A stretch of DNA of 64,000 nucleotides, taken from CAVQBJ01 sp963724405. Lineage in GTDB: Bacteria; Actinomycetota; Thermoleophilia; Solirubrobacterales; Solirubrobacteraceae. Both the position numbers and the translations under genes were made by a program. Of the stretch, positions 33,945 to 43,051 are shown piece by piece; within the stretch, counting starts at the first letter, position 1; each line of letters begins with the position of its first letter. Under the pieces are notes generated by a model. That model made no database searches, was not told the origin of the DNA, and was given only the letters and a program-made list of their open reading frames with translations. The stretch is from assembly GCA_963724405.1 (NCBI GenBank), contig CAVRUQ010000012.1:939516-1003515 (forward strand). The letters are read 5' to 3'.

Positions 33945-36900
33945 CTATGTGAGCGCCGCGTTCGCGCTCGATGGTTCGTCTGTCGCATCGCCGGCAAACG
34001 AGACGGTGTAGGCGTGGCCGGTCTTGAGGAAGTTCAGCACCGCCGGCAGCACGGCGGCGAGCGAGAAGCGGCATGTCGCCACGCCCTGCGCGTTCGTCTG
34101 GACGCTGCAGATGACCGTCGTTCCGGCGGCGAACGTAACGGTGCGCCCGGCCAGTGGCCCAGCCGGCGCCCCCCCGGTGAGTGTCGTCTGCGCGTCACCC
34201 GTTGCGACGACGGAGAGCACCGGCGTCGGCGTGCTGAGCGAGCTTGGAGCCCTGACCGTGTAGGTGATGCTCGCTGCCGCGGACTGGCCATCCTTGCTCT
34301 TGGCGGTCACCGTGTACGTGAACGCACCCGGCTTGCTCGTGTTCAGTGACCCGGTTCCGCTCGATGCCCCGTTGGAATCCACGCACGACGCGATCCCCGG
34401 ACCACTCGCCGCCTCGGAGCAGGAGAACCGCGTCGACACGCTCTGCCCCAAGTTGTAGACCCCGCCGGGCGCCGGCGAGCTGATCGACGCCGACGGCGGT
34501 CCGACGACGGTGTAGCTGATCGACGTCGTGGCCGTCTGGCCGTCGAGGCTCGTGGCCGTGACGGTGTAGGTGAAGGTGCCCGCCGTGCTCGTGTTCAGCG
34601 TGCCGCTCGTGCCGCTGCCGCTGTTGTTGTCGGCGCAGAACTCGATCCCCGGGCCGTTCGCAGCCTCGGTGCACGAGAAGCGGGTGGGCACGCTCTGACC
34701 GACGTTGTAGGTCTGGTTGCTGGCCGGGCTGGAGATCGCGACCGTCGGCGGCCCCAGCACCGTGTAGCTGATCGAGGCGGCGCCGGTCTGACCATCCGCG
34801 CTCGTCGCCGTCACGGTGTAGGTGAAAGTGCCCGGGGTGCGCGTGTTGAGGCTCCCGGTGGCGCCGGTGGCGCCGTTCGAGTCGCCACAGGACTGGGTCC
34901 CCGGGCCGTTCGTGGCCTCGGTGCAGGAGAAGCTCGTCGGCACCGTCGCGCCGACGTTGTAGGTCTCGTTGTTGGCCGGGCTGGCGATCGCGGCCGTCGG
35001 TGGTCCGACGACGGTGTAGCTGATCGACGTCGTGGCCGTCTGGCCGTCGAGGCTCGTGGCCGTGACGGTGTAGGTGAAGGTGCCCGCCGTGCTCGTGTTC
35101 AGCGTGCCGCTCGTGCCGCTGCCGCTGTTGTTGTCGGCGCAGAACTCGATGCCAGGGCCGTTCGCAGCCTCGGTGCACGAGAAGCTGGTGGGCACGGTTG
35201 CGCCCACGTTGTACGTCTGGTCGGTGGCCGGGCTGGCGATCGCGACCGTCGGCGGTCCGACGACGGCGTACGTGATCGTGGCCGTGGCCGTCTGGCCGTC
35301 CTGGCTGGTGGCGGTCACCGTGTAGCTGAAGGTGCCCGGGCTGCTCGTATCGAGCGTGCCGCTCGTGCCGCTGCCGCCGTTGTTGTCGGCGCAGGACTGA
35401 ATGCCGGGGCCACTCGGGTCGTCGGCGCAGGAGAAGCTCGTCGGGACCGACGCGTCCTCATCGAACGTCTGGTTGTTGGCCGGCGAGGCGATCGTCGCCG
35501 TCGGCGGGCCCACCAAGGTCGCCGTCGAGCCACCCGTCGAAGCCGCATAGTTGGAGTCGCCGGAGTAGACGGCCGTGACCTCGTCCGAGCCGACTGGCAG
35601 GACCGACGTCGTGCAGGTCGCCTGGTCGGGCGAGGTGTCGCTGAGCGGGACCTTCTGGCACTGCGAGATCGGGCTGCCGCCGACGAAGAAGTCGACCGTG
35701 CCCGTCGGGGTGCCCGTGCCCGGGGAGTTGACCGTCACCGTGTTGGTGAACGTCTGAGACGCGCCGACGTTCAGCGTCGGGCTAGCCGGCGACAGCGCGC
35801 TCGACGTGGGCACGGCCGGCGAGGTCGACGAGTCGATCGTCGCCGTCAGGATGTTGCGGTACAAGGCCGGGTCGTTCGAGCTGACGTCGTACTGGGAGCT
35901 CGCGTTTGTCCCGAGCAGCGTGCCGGCGGTGGTGATCGGCTTCGGCAGGCGGTAGCCGGCGAAGACCAGCGTCAGGGTGCCGTTCGAATTCTGGACGACG
36001 GTCGGGCCGTAGGCCCGGCCAGAGTAGTAGGCGCTGACACCCAGCGGGTCGTCGATGCCTCCCTGGAGCGCCGTGTCCTGGGCGGTGGATGCGGCGAACG
36101 TGTAGTCGGTGCTGAGCAAGACGGTCGGCACCGACCACGTCTGTCCGCCGTCGGTCGAGCTCGTGTAGAAGATCTGGTTGAAGGCGTCGCTGTCGCCGTC
36201 GCTCGCCCACGACCCGGAGAGGAACATGCCGAGGCTGCCGTCCGGGTTGGTGATGATCGTCCCGCGCGAGCCGACGTAGCGGAGCTCGACCTGATCCGAG
36301 CTGCCCGCCGCGAGGTTGGTGGGCGCGGTCGGCGTGAGCGTGGCGGTCGTGGGGCTGGAACCCGACATCGGGCTGAACTGCTGGTTCGGGTTGCTGACGT
36401 CGTTGTAGCCGCCGGCGTTGTTGCCGGTCGGCGAGCTGGCGCCGCTGATCGGCCCGAGATCGGTGAAGTTGATCCCGTCCGTCGTGTAAGCGGCGCGCAG
36501 CACGGTGTAGTCCTCGTTGTTGCCAAACAGCTCCGTCGGTCCCGACGTCTTGCCGGTCTTGCCCTCTCCGGTCTGGCCGAGCACCGAACCCGGCGCGATC
36601 GCGGCGTTCGGGCCTCCGACGTCGGTGGCGGCCACGATGGTCTCGGCCGAGGTCCCGCCGGTACACCCGCTCAGGTCGACGCTGCCCGCCGGAGCACCTG
36701 ACTGCGTGGCGGGCGCCCAGCTCGCGCAGTTGAGCGCCTGGGTGAAGTTGCCGCTCGTGTCGGTGACGCCCACGTAGACGGTGAATCCGCCCGAGGAGGG
36801 CAGGGGCTCGGTGGTGGTGACCGACGGCTGGTAGTTGAGTTCCTGCGTGCTGCTCAGCGGGAGCGTGACCGTCGAGCTCGAGAAGCTACCGCTGTTGGTG

Positions 36901-38441
36901 ATCTTGCCGTTGGTCGTGCCCAGCATGTAGTAGTTCAGGATCTTCTCGGTGTAGAGCACGACCGTCGCGCTGGACGGCACGGTGGTGCCGTTGAACGTGC
37001 CCCGGTTCGGCACCGTGCCGACGATCCCGTCGGGCGCGACCAGGCCGCTCGTCATCGTCGCGTTTGGCGGAATGATCGGGTCGCCCGTGATGTCCGAATC
37101 CGCTGTGTAGTTGAAGGGGTCGCCGGTTGTCGTGCAGTTCTCGAGCTTGACCAGCCCCGAGCTCACACCGTTGCAGTAGACGGTCTCTCCGTTGATGTAC
37201 ACCCGGTTGGGCGCGAGCGAGCCCCAGAGGGAATCCGTGATCGGGGCGACGGGAGTGTTGGGCTGGCTGTAGCACAGGGCCGACAGGCCGCCTGTGCCTG
37301 CGGGGTTGTTGGGGCTCGAGGGGACCAGGTTCCCGATCGTGGAGCAATCCCTCGTGCCCGACGAGCTCGTCGGGTCACCGGTCGCGATGACCTGGATGAG
37401 ATCGTCGCCCGGGTTCAGGTACACCGAGCCGCCGGTCGCCGAAGTGCAGCCCGTCAGGGATCCGGGTCCGGGCGTGCTCGGGGCGGACGTCGGCCCAGTG
37501 CAATTCACGATCGTGCTCGACGACGACTCGCTGCTTCCCGCCGGCACGACTTCGTAGCTCCCGTTCACGATCTGCTCCGGGGTTCCGGCGGTCCCGAGGG
37601 TCGAGACCGCAATCGGGACGCCGCCGGTGGTCAGCACCGTCGTCGCGGCGGTCACGAACGTGTTCGGGTCGATCCCGACCGGTTGGCTGGCCGGGACCGC
37701 CGACAGCGGGTTCGTCGCCGACGGGTCGACCCGGTTGACGAGCAGGCCAACGCCGAGGTTGTCGCCCGCCTGGCGCTGGAGTGTGTAGAGGTCGTCGGTG
37801 CTCCCGATCGTCGTCACGAACGGGTGCCCCTGCCCGTCGTCGCTGGTGTCCGCAGTCGCGCAGTAGCCAGAGTTCTGCTCCAGCGCCTCCCCCTCGGTCG
37901 TCCACGTCAGGCCGCCGTCGGTCGACCTCGCGACCGTGATCCCCTCGTCGGCGTCCTTCGGGCGCCAGTCGAAGTAGCCGGTCAGCGAGCCGTCGCTGTT
38001 GCGGACGACGTCGGGGAAGTAGTAGGGCGCGAACGGCAGGTCGAGGCCGCTCGGCTCGGGCACCGGGGAGCCGGTCTCGGGGTTGGGGCCGAGGCTCGAG
38101 CAATACCCGTCGAGCGGCCCCGGCGTCCCGGCGACGCCACTTGGGTACGGGACCGCCGCGCTCGCCGCCGGGTAGACGGCCAGGTTCGGCTCGGTCGCGC
38201 CCCCGAGGGTGGTCGTGCTCCCGCCGGGCGTGTACGTCGGGAACAGGTCCGACGTCTGGTAGGCGCTGCCGGCCGAGGCGTCGCCCTGCGACGTGTTCCA
38301 CGGGCCGTCGAGGACCCCGTCCACGCTCGGCGTTCCGCTCGTATAGCTCGTCGCGGCGGAGGCGACCGACGGACAGGCCGCCGCGATCAGCGCGGCGGCG
38401 ATCATGAGCATGCGAACGACTCGGACACGACGAAGCGTCAC
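33945..38441 (-). CDS. Large secreted protein with BNR/sialidase-like region and tandem Ig-like domains
   Basis: The 1498-residue protein starts at GTG after AAGGAGG and has a signal peptide (MLMIAAALIAAACPSVASAA). The N-terminal 900 residues contain Asp-box motifs of the sialidase type (STDGGLTW near 190, STDGGQTW near 770), suggesting a beta-propeller. A Big_3-type domain follows (VTAVYSGDSNYAAS near 985). Five tandem Ig-like repeats of about 84 residues then run from about residue 1000 to 1410, each with an SFSC...SC.D.N cysteine pair and a TFTYTVTATS..DGQTA strand. Repeats two and four are almost identical in DNA. It ends with a further beta domain. It is probably a cell-surface or released protein; no catalytic activity can be assigned. 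Confidence 0.85.
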   Translation of the reverse strand: MTLRRVRVVRMLMIAAALIAAACPSVASAATSYTSGTPSVDGVLDGPWNTSQGDASAGSAYQTSDLFPTYTPGGSTTTLGGATEPNLAVYPAASAAVPYPSGVAGTPGPLDGYCSSLGPNPETGSPVPEPSGLDLPFAPYYFPDVVRNSDGSLTGYFDWRPKDADEGITVARSTDGGLTWTTEGEALEQNSGYCATADTSDDGQGHPFVTTIGSTDDLYTLQRQAGDNLGVGLLVNRVDPSATNPLSAVPASQPVGIDPNTFVTAATTVLTTGGVPIAVSTLGTAGTPEQIVNGSYEVVPAGSSESSSSTIVNCTGPTSAPSTPGPGSLTGCTSATGGSVYLNPGDDLIQVIATGDPTSSSGTRDCSTIGNLVPSSPNNPAGTGGLSALCYSQPNTPVAPITDSLWGSLAPNRVYINGETVYCNGVSSGLVKLENCTTTGDPFNYTADSDITGDPIIPPNATMTSGLVAPDGIVGTVPNRGTFNGTTVPSSATVVLYTEKILNYYMLGTTNGKITNSGSFSSSTVTLPLSSTQELNYQPSVTTTEPLPSSGGFTVYVGVTDTSGNFTQALNCASWAPATQSGAPAGSVDLSGCTGGTSAETIVAATDVGGPNAAIAPGSVLGQTGEGKTGKTSGPTELFGNNEDYTVLRAAYTTDGINFTDLGPISGASSPTGNNAGGYNDVSNPNQQFSPMSGSSPTTATLTPTAPTNLAAGSSDQVELRYVGSRGTIITNPDGSLGMFLSGSWASDGDSDAFNQIFYTSSTDGGQTWSVPTVLLSTDYTFAASTAQDTALQGGIDDPLGVSAYYSGRAYGPTVVQNSNGTLTLVFAGYRLPKPITTAGTLLGTNASSQYDVSSNDPALYRNILTATIDSSTSPAVPTSSALSPASPTLNVGASQTFTNTVTVNSPGTGTPTGTVDFFVGGSPISQCQKVPLSDTSPDQATCTTSVLPVGSDEVTAVYSGDSNYAASTGGSTATLVGPPTATIASPANNQTFDEDASVPTSFSCADDPSGPGIQSCADNNGGSGTSGTLDTSSPGTFSYTVTATSQDGQTATATITYAVVGPPTVAIASPATDQTYNVGATVPTSFSCTEAANGPGIEFCADNNSGSGTSGTLNTSTAGTFTYTVTATSLDGQTATTSISYTVVGPPTAAIASPANNETYNVGATVPTSFSCTEATNGPGTQSCGDSNGATGATGSLNTRTPGTFTYTVTATSADGQTGAASISYTVLGPPTVAISSPASNQTYNVGQSVPTRFSCTEAANGPGIEFCADNNSGSGTSGTLNTSTAGTFTYTVTATSLDGQTATTSISYTVVGPPSASISSPAPGGVYNLGQSVSTRFSCSEAASGPGIASCVDSNGASSGTGSLNTSKPGAFTYTVTAKSKDGQSAAASITYTVRAPSSLSTPTPVLSVVATGDAQTTLTGGAPAGPLAGRTVTFAAGTTVICSVQTNAQGVATCRFSLAAVLPAVLNFLKTGHAYTVSFAGDATDEPSSANAALT
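34498..35517 (-). repeat. Tandem 252-bp Ig-like repeats, including near-identical copies
   Basis: The Ig-like units of the secreted protein are 252 bases long. The segments 34498-34680 and 35002-35184 are nearly identical and lie exactly two units apart (504 bases), which suggests a recent duplication of a two-unit block or gene conversion. Confidence 0.8.
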
Positions 38442-38763
38442 AGGGACCCTCCTTGGATAGACGCACGTTTGCGGGGCGCTCCCGGTGCGGCGCGTGCCGC
38501 GCCTCAGGGCGACGCGTCTTCTATCAACCGCAGTCGCCGTCGGTACGCCGTCGGCGGCCTAGGTAACAGGTTGGTGTCAGGTCGTTCACGACTTGACAAC
38601 ACGCGCCGACTCCAGCGGCCCGGAGACGCGATCGCCCTGCGGCCGCAGGCGCACCAGCGACAAGGCGGTCGCGGAGCAGATCCTGGCGATGGGCCAGCCG
38701 AGCTGGCGGAGCCTTCTCCCGGCCGGGTTGCCGAGCGCGACTTGCAGAGCCTTCCACAACGAT

Positions 38764-38912
38764 ATGGGCCGTGTAGGAATCGAACCTACAACCTTGGGCT
38801 TAAGCGGCGTGCCGAAACGGGCGTTATTGGCTCTGGTAAGCGGATCTCGGCCACCTGACATGCGCTCAGATGGTCTCAGAATTGCGGAGTTCGGGACATG
38901 TTTCGGGACACC
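38764..38912 (-). repeat. tRNA-Lys(CTT)-like 3' end plus conserved arm, copy 2
   Basis: The minus strand ends GTAGG-TTCGATT-CCTAC (a perfect T arm) followed by the acceptor strand ACGGCCC. On the plus-strand right side, the shared arm of about 110 bases runs through GCTCTGGTAAGCGGATCT and GGAGTTCGGGACATG to about 38912. Copies at 41159 and 57317 share both parts. It has no 5' tRNA half, so I read it as an att site left by integration into a tRNA gene. Confidence 0.82.
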
Positions 38913-39000
38913 GTTCTTCAGCATGCGATGCCGGCCACCGGCAAAGGCCTCCGCTTCGGCTCGGGGAGAGCCAACCGTAGCGCCCCGAGACCAGGCCCCC

Positions 39001-39076
39001 CCGGTGGATCCGCGGCCCGGTCGTGGTGGATTTGGTGGGACAGCTGTGGTGGATCCTCTGGTCCTACGTGGTGGAT
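39001..39076 (+). promoter_or_regulatory. Four iterons of GTGGTGGAT type upstream of the AAA ATPase
   Basis: Copies start at 39001 (CCGGTGGAT, the most divergent), 39023, 39046 and 39068 (each GTGGTGGAT). The spacing is 22-23 bases, two helical turns, so all lie on one face of the DNA. They stop 30 bases before the ATPase start, where a TAAGCT -10-like box suggests a leaderless transcript. A cooperative binding site is likely. Confidence 0.6.
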
Positions 39077-39105
39077 TTGGCCGGTGGTGCGGGTAAGCTT
39101 CTCGC

Positions 39106-40353
39106 ATGCCGTCACCTCGTCTTGTCACCCGGCACGCGCAACGCGCCGCCGAGGCGGCGCTCGCCGACACTCGCGTCGTCGTCGTGCTTGGCGCACGGCA
39201 GGTCGGCAAGAGCACGCTGCTCGAACAGATCGCAGCCGCCGAGCACACGGGCCGAGAAGTCTTGACCCTCGACGACCAGGCGGTCCGCGCTGCCGCGACC
39301 ATCGACCCCACGGGATTCATCGCGACGCTCAAGACCCCTGTCGCGATCGACGAGATCCAGCGCGTCCCGGAGCTCATGACCGAGATCAAGCTCCGGGTCG
39401 ACCGCGACAAGGCTCCGGGCCAATTCGCCCTCACCGGTTCGGCGAACCTCCTCGAGATGAAGCAGGTGAAGGACAGCCTCGCTGGTCGGGCTGAATATCT
39501 GCGCCTACATCCGTTCAGCCAGGGAGAACTGCTCGGGCACCGCGAGTCCTTCATCCCTGGCCTCGCCAACGGCAACTTCCCCAGCGTGACGAACGCCCCC
39601 GTCGGCCGCCAGGCGTACGCCGGCATACTCGGTAAGGGCGGTTACCCCGAGGTTCAGGAACGCGCCGCCGGCCGTAGGCAACGGTTCTTCGAGAGCTACC
39701 TTGAAGGCATCCTGGAGCGGGACCTGGTCAGCCTCGGCGACGTCGCTGATCGAGCCGCCGTGGCCAGGCTGCTGCGGGCGATCGGCGCCATCTCGGCGGC
39801 CGAGCTCAACATCGACCGGTTGAGCAACTCGCTCGGCACGCCTGCGAGCACCATCCGCCGCCATGTCGACCTGCTCGAGACGCTGTTCCTCCTCCGGCGG
39901 CTCCCCGCGTGGAGCAACAACCTCCTGGCGAGATCGATCAAGCGCCCCAAGATCCATGTCGCCGACACCGGCCTCCTGGCTTATCTCGCCGGCGCCGATG
40001 AACGCCGCATCGAAGCCGATCTTGACCTCGGCGGGATGTTCTACGAGACCTTCGTGGCGATGGAGTTGCAGCGCCAGATCTCGTGGCTTGATGATCGGCC
40101 TGAGCTCTTTCACTTCCGCGACCATGAGCAACGCGAGGTCGACATCGTCGTCGAATACCGCGACGGGTCCGTTTCGGGCGTCGAGGTCAAGTCCTCGGCA
40201 ACTGTCCGCGAGAGCGACTTTCGCGGGCTGAGCCATCTCAAGAACAAACTCGGAGGCAGGTTCAAAGCCGGAGCCCTGATCTACACGGGCGCGAACACCG
40301 TTTCGTTCGGCGATCGCTTGGCCGCCGTGCCGCTCTCAGGGCTCTGGGCATGA
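39106..40353 (+). CDS. AAA ATPase with DUF4143 domain
   Basis: The 415-residue protein has the Walker A VVVLGARQVGKSTLLEQI near residue 27, Walker B-like PVAIDEIQRVPEL near residue 82, the sensor GQFALTGSANLLE near residue 105, and a C-terminal DUF4143 domain (KIHVADTGLLAYLAG, then FYETFVAMELQRQ and the nuclease-like HFRDHEQREVDIVVE...GVEVKSS). That last segment resembles a PD-(D/E)xK core. The family is abundant in bacteria and archaea and often mobile, with unknown function; a toxin-antitoxin-like or defence role has been suggested. It is coupled to the next gene and lies between two tRNA-end repeats. Confidence 0.92.
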   Translation: MPSPRLVTRHAQRAAEAALADTRVVVVLGARQVGKSTLLEQIAAAEHTGREVLTLDDQAVRAAATIDPTGFIATLKTPVAIDEIQRVPELMTEIKLRVDRDKAPGQFALTGSANLLEMKQVKDSLAGRAEYLRLHPFSQGELLGHRESFIPGLANGNFPSVTNAPVGRQAYAGILGKGGYPEVQERAAGRRQRFFESYLEGILERDLVSLGDVADRAAVARLLRAIGAISAAELNIDRLSNSLGTPASTIRRHVDLLETLFLLRRLPAWSNNLLARSIKRPKIHVADTGLLAYLAGADERRIEADLDLGGMFYETFVAMELQRQISWLDDRPELFHFRDHEQREVDIVVEYRDGSVSGVEVKSSATVRESDFRGLSHLKNKLGGRFKAGALIYTGANTVSFGDRLAAVPLSGLWA

Positions 40354-41135
40354 ACCTGGACGACCTGATTGCTCGTGTCGGGGAGCAGCGTTTCGAGCGG
40401 GCATGCGAACTTGCCTGGGACCGCGCGTCGTACCGGGGCCGGGGCAAGCCGTGGATGCCGGGCGACGGACTGGCATGGTGGGGAGACCCGACCGACCTGA
40501 CCGACGTCCAGCAGGACCTCGGGAACGCAATCTTCTACGACGCCGGCAGGTCGATCGCCGACGAGCTACTCCCCGAACGACTTGCGCTGGCCGAGCAGGT
40601 CTATCGACGCATGCCGGGATACGCCAACCTGAGCGCCGCGGAGCCCTTCATGACCGGCGCGACCTTCTTTGACTGCACGGCTTCAGCACTGCGCTCACTG
40701 TTGGAGGACCCAGCCGAACCGCTCGCCAACCCGGTTGCTCTCTGGCTTGACGTCGATGCCTTCGAATTCGATCCGGAGCGCTGGTGGGCCGTGATGACCG
40801 CTGGGCCTGACGATCGCTCGAGCCCGGAGGCGATGGAGCGCTACCGGCGGCGCGTGATCCGCGTCGTCGAGGTGGGCCGTGAGGTGACGTGGGAGACGAA
40901 GCTGGCCACACTGCGCGAGCTCATCGAAGATCCCGCGTTCCACCTGGCTGTGTTGCGCTGCTTGTTCGTGAGCAATGAATCCCCGTCCACACGCGGAACG
41001 AAGATCTACCGGCCGCTGGCGCGCGAGATGCTGGACGCCCTCAGGCTCCCAGCCGACACCGCCGGATACGAACTACTCGTGGCCGCACTTGACGCCGGCG
41101 AACTCAACGGGGAGATGCGCAAACGTCAGCGTTGA
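40350..41135 (+). CDS. Hypothetical protein coupled to the AAA/DUF4143 gene
   Basis: I do not recognise this 261-residue protein. It begins MNLDDLIARVGEQRFERACELAWDRA, has a Trp/Asp/Asn-rich segment (WMPGDGLAWWGDPTDLTDVQQDLGNA), and is mostly helical with many acidic residues. There is no membrane segment or signal peptide. Its ATG overlaps the stop of the ATPase gene (ATGA), so the two are made together. Together they form a complete 2-kb cargo between two copies of the tRNA-end repeat. A partner or regulator of the ATPase is the simplest reading. Confidence 0.7.
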   Translation: MNLDDLIARVGEQRFERACELAWDRASYRGRGKPWMPGDGLAWWGDPTDLTDVQQDLGNAIFYDAGRSIADELLPERLALAEQVYRRMPGYANLSAAEPFMTGATFFDCTASALRSLLEDPAEPLANPVALWLDVDAFEFDPERWWAVMTAGPDDRSSPEAMERYRRRVIRVVEVGREVTWETKLATLRELIEDPAFHLAVLRCLFVSNESPSTRGTKIYRPLAREMLDALRLPADTAGYELLVAALDAGELNGEMRKRQR

Positions 41136-41158
41136 GCGGGCGACTCGAACGAAGAAGA

Positions 41159-41308
41159 ATGGGCCGTGTAGGAATCGAACCTACAACCTTGGGCTTAAGA
41201 GGCGTGCAGAAACGGGCGTTCTTGGCTCTCGTAAGCGGATCTCGGGCACCTGACATGCGCTCAGATGGCCTCAGAATTGCGGAGTTCGGGACATATTCCG
41301 GGACGCGG
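41159..41308 (-). repeat. tRNA-Lys(CTT)-like 3' end plus conserved arm, copy 3
   Basis: The tRNA part on the minus strand runs CTCTTAAGCCCAAGGTTG then TAGGTTCGATTCCTAC and ACGGCCCA. The shared arm extends to about 41308 (GGGACATATTCCGGGAC). It closes the 2.4-kb ATPase segment on the right and begins the toxin segment on its left. Confidence 0.82.
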
Positions 41309-41336
41309 TTCGCGAGGCTCGCCCGTCGGCCAACCG

Positions 41337-42920
41337 TTATGGCAAACCTGGTTCAGCCACGACTGCGGACCAGTCGCCGGCCTCAAGCGCGCTCCGCGAG
41401 ATGAGGAACTGCAGCGCGCCGCCGCCGAGGAACTCGAAGCCGATCGATGCGTCGCTTGCCATGTGGAGCAGCAGCACCGAGTCCTCGGCGCGAGGATGGC
41501 TCTGGACGTTGGTCCACGCCCCCAGAATCCAGTGGTCGCCGACCTCACGCGGCGAGCCGCCATCGCCGTAGCGCAGCAGCGCCGCCGTCTCGCCGTACAC
41601 CACCTCTTCGTCCTCGTCCAGTCCCAACTCTTCCGGGAGCGCGTAGTCGTCCGGCAAGGTCAGCTGCACGCTCGTCTCGATCCAGGCGGGACGCAAGGGT
41701 CGGTCGACGGCTGCCGGCGTGTCTGCCGGGACCGGTGCGTCAGGCGGGCCCACGTACCACATGCGCGCACGAGAGCCCTCCTCGTTGGGCGCAGGCTCAA
41801 CGAGGGGACCGCCGAGCTCATCGGTTCCAGTGTCCGCGTAGAACAGCATCCAACCGTCGCTTGGAAGGACGCCCCGTGAGCGCAGCTCGCCGAGATCGAT
41901 GCCTGCGAGGAACGTAAGCGGCCGCCCATCGCCGGTGTGCGGCCATTCTTCCCCAGGAGGCAGGAGCGCTGGACCGCCGAGCCGGCTGCGGCGCCCGGTG
42001 ACCACGGGCACCAGGCGCAGCCCGGGCTGCACGCGCCGCATGAGTTCCTCGGTGTGGCCCCCGAGACCACAGGCCGTAAGCCACACCGCGAGGGCCGCTG
42101 GGTCGACCCTCGCTTCCGTAGGCGCGGCGTCGGGCAACTCCAATCCTGCACCGCTGGGCGCACCCTCGCCGCTGAGCAGCTCACGCTCGCGCGCCGGGCC
42201 ACGCTCATCCAACACGATCTCCGGCTCGACGTCCCCGCGCTCAAACCACCGAGCCGTCGCCAAGAACGCAGCCTCGTGATCTCCACCATGAGCGAGATCA
42301 GCAGGGTTCGCGAATCGCTCGACGAGGACGAGTTGATCGTCAGCGCCATATGTGAAGCGCGTAACAGTGGAACGCCAGTACGGGCCCTTCTCTGGATCCC
42401 ACGACGGATCCGATCCCGATTCACCCACGCGGCATACCCGCGCAAGTCGCCCCGCATCGTCGTAGGCATATCGTTCGACGGCGACGGCGGGCTGCCCATC
42501 AAGGCGTGTCATCCCATAGCACGAGACCTGCTCCATCACTCGTCGGTTGGCCAACGCGTAGACCCGTAGCCGCTCGAGCCTGTCTCCGAGCATCTGGACC
42601 GACTCCACGCGATCGTCGATCCACGACACCAGCTCATGGCGCGTCCACCTGTCGGCCCGGCGTTGTCCGGCGACAACCGGTCGACCCTCGGAGTCCATGT
42701 CGACGCGGTATGCGTCACCGGACCCTCCCCTCGGCGCCGGCACCTCCTCAAGCCGCGCCATCCACCATGGCAACGCGGACCACCCGTCAGACCGCGGTGG
42801 CATGACCCACAGCGATCGGCGCACCTCGTCTTCGCATGCCGCTCGAAGCGCCGCAACCCGCTCTGTCGTCTCGAGGTCGGTCCACCGCCGCCGCACCTCG
42901 TCCGGATCAAGCTGCACCAT
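41337..42920 (-). CDS. DUF1963 (YwqG-like) protein, candidate immunity protein
   Basis: The 527-residue protein starts at the ATG of MVQLDPDEVRRRW. The first half is helical and includes a YD/RHS-like beta segment (VERYAYDDAGRLARVCRV and RFTYGADDQLVLVERF). The second half fits DUF1963: RLGGPALLPPGEEWPHTGDGRPLTFLAGIDLGEL, GWMLFYADTGTDELGGP, and a closing GGALQFLISR. In Bacillus the DUF1963 protein YwqG is encoded beside LXG toxin genes. It lies on the same strand as the giant toxin-like gene, behind the small membrane protein. A cytoplasmic immunity role is possible but inferred; the RHS-like region is unusual. No signal peptide is seen. Confidence 0.75.
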   Translation of the reverse strand: MVQLDPDEVRRRWTDLETTERVAALRAACEDEVRRSLWVMPPRSDGWSALPWWMARLEEVPAPRGGSGDAYRVDMDSEGRPVVAGQRRADRWTRHELVSWIDDRVESVQMLGDRLERLRVYALANRRVMEQVSCYGMTRLDGQPAVAVERYAYDDAGRLARVCRVGESGSDPSWDPEKGPYWRSTVTRFTYGADDQLVLVERFANPADLAHGGDHEAAFLATARWFERGDVEPEIVLDERGPARERELLSGEGAPSGAGLELPDAAPTEARVDPAALAVWLTACGLGGHTEELMRRVQPGLRLVPVVTGRRSRLGGPALLPPGEEWPHTGDGRPLTFLAGIDLGELRSRGVLPSDGWMLFYADTGTDELGGPLVEPAPNEEGSRARMWYVGPPDAPVPADTPAAVDRPLRPAWIETSVQLTLPDDYALPEELGLDEDEEVVYGETAALLRYGDGGSPREVGDHWILGAWTNVQSHPRAEDSVLLLHMASDASIGFEFLGGGALQFLISRSALEAGDWSAVVAEPGLP

Positions 42921-43051
42921 CGTTAGGTGGGGGCTCTCGTCACACTGGCCCGGTCCGCGGCGGGTTGCGCTGTCAGCGCCACCGCTCGTGAACCGTCGAG
43001 GCCTTCGCTGCCCTCGCTCAGCATGCTCCGCCCGAGACTCGCATGTTATCT

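Noticed and set aside
38641..38740. A second c-di-GMP riboswitch suggested by GCCGGGTTGCC near 38719
   Set aside because: The essential GCAAAGCC segment and the GNRA-capped hairpin are absent upstream.
38442..38763. A gene between the secreted BNR protein and the second tRNA-end repeat
   Set aside because: Only a GGCGCG/CGCGCC hairpin and the leader of the secreted protein are visible; open frames are shadows.
41132..41404. Open frames containing GRVGIEPTTLGL next to the tRNA-end repeats (also at 38.76, 57.0-57.45 kb)
   Set aside because: This peptide is the antisense translation of a tRNA T arm and acceptor strand, a well-known source of false genes. The same string appears at each repeat copy.
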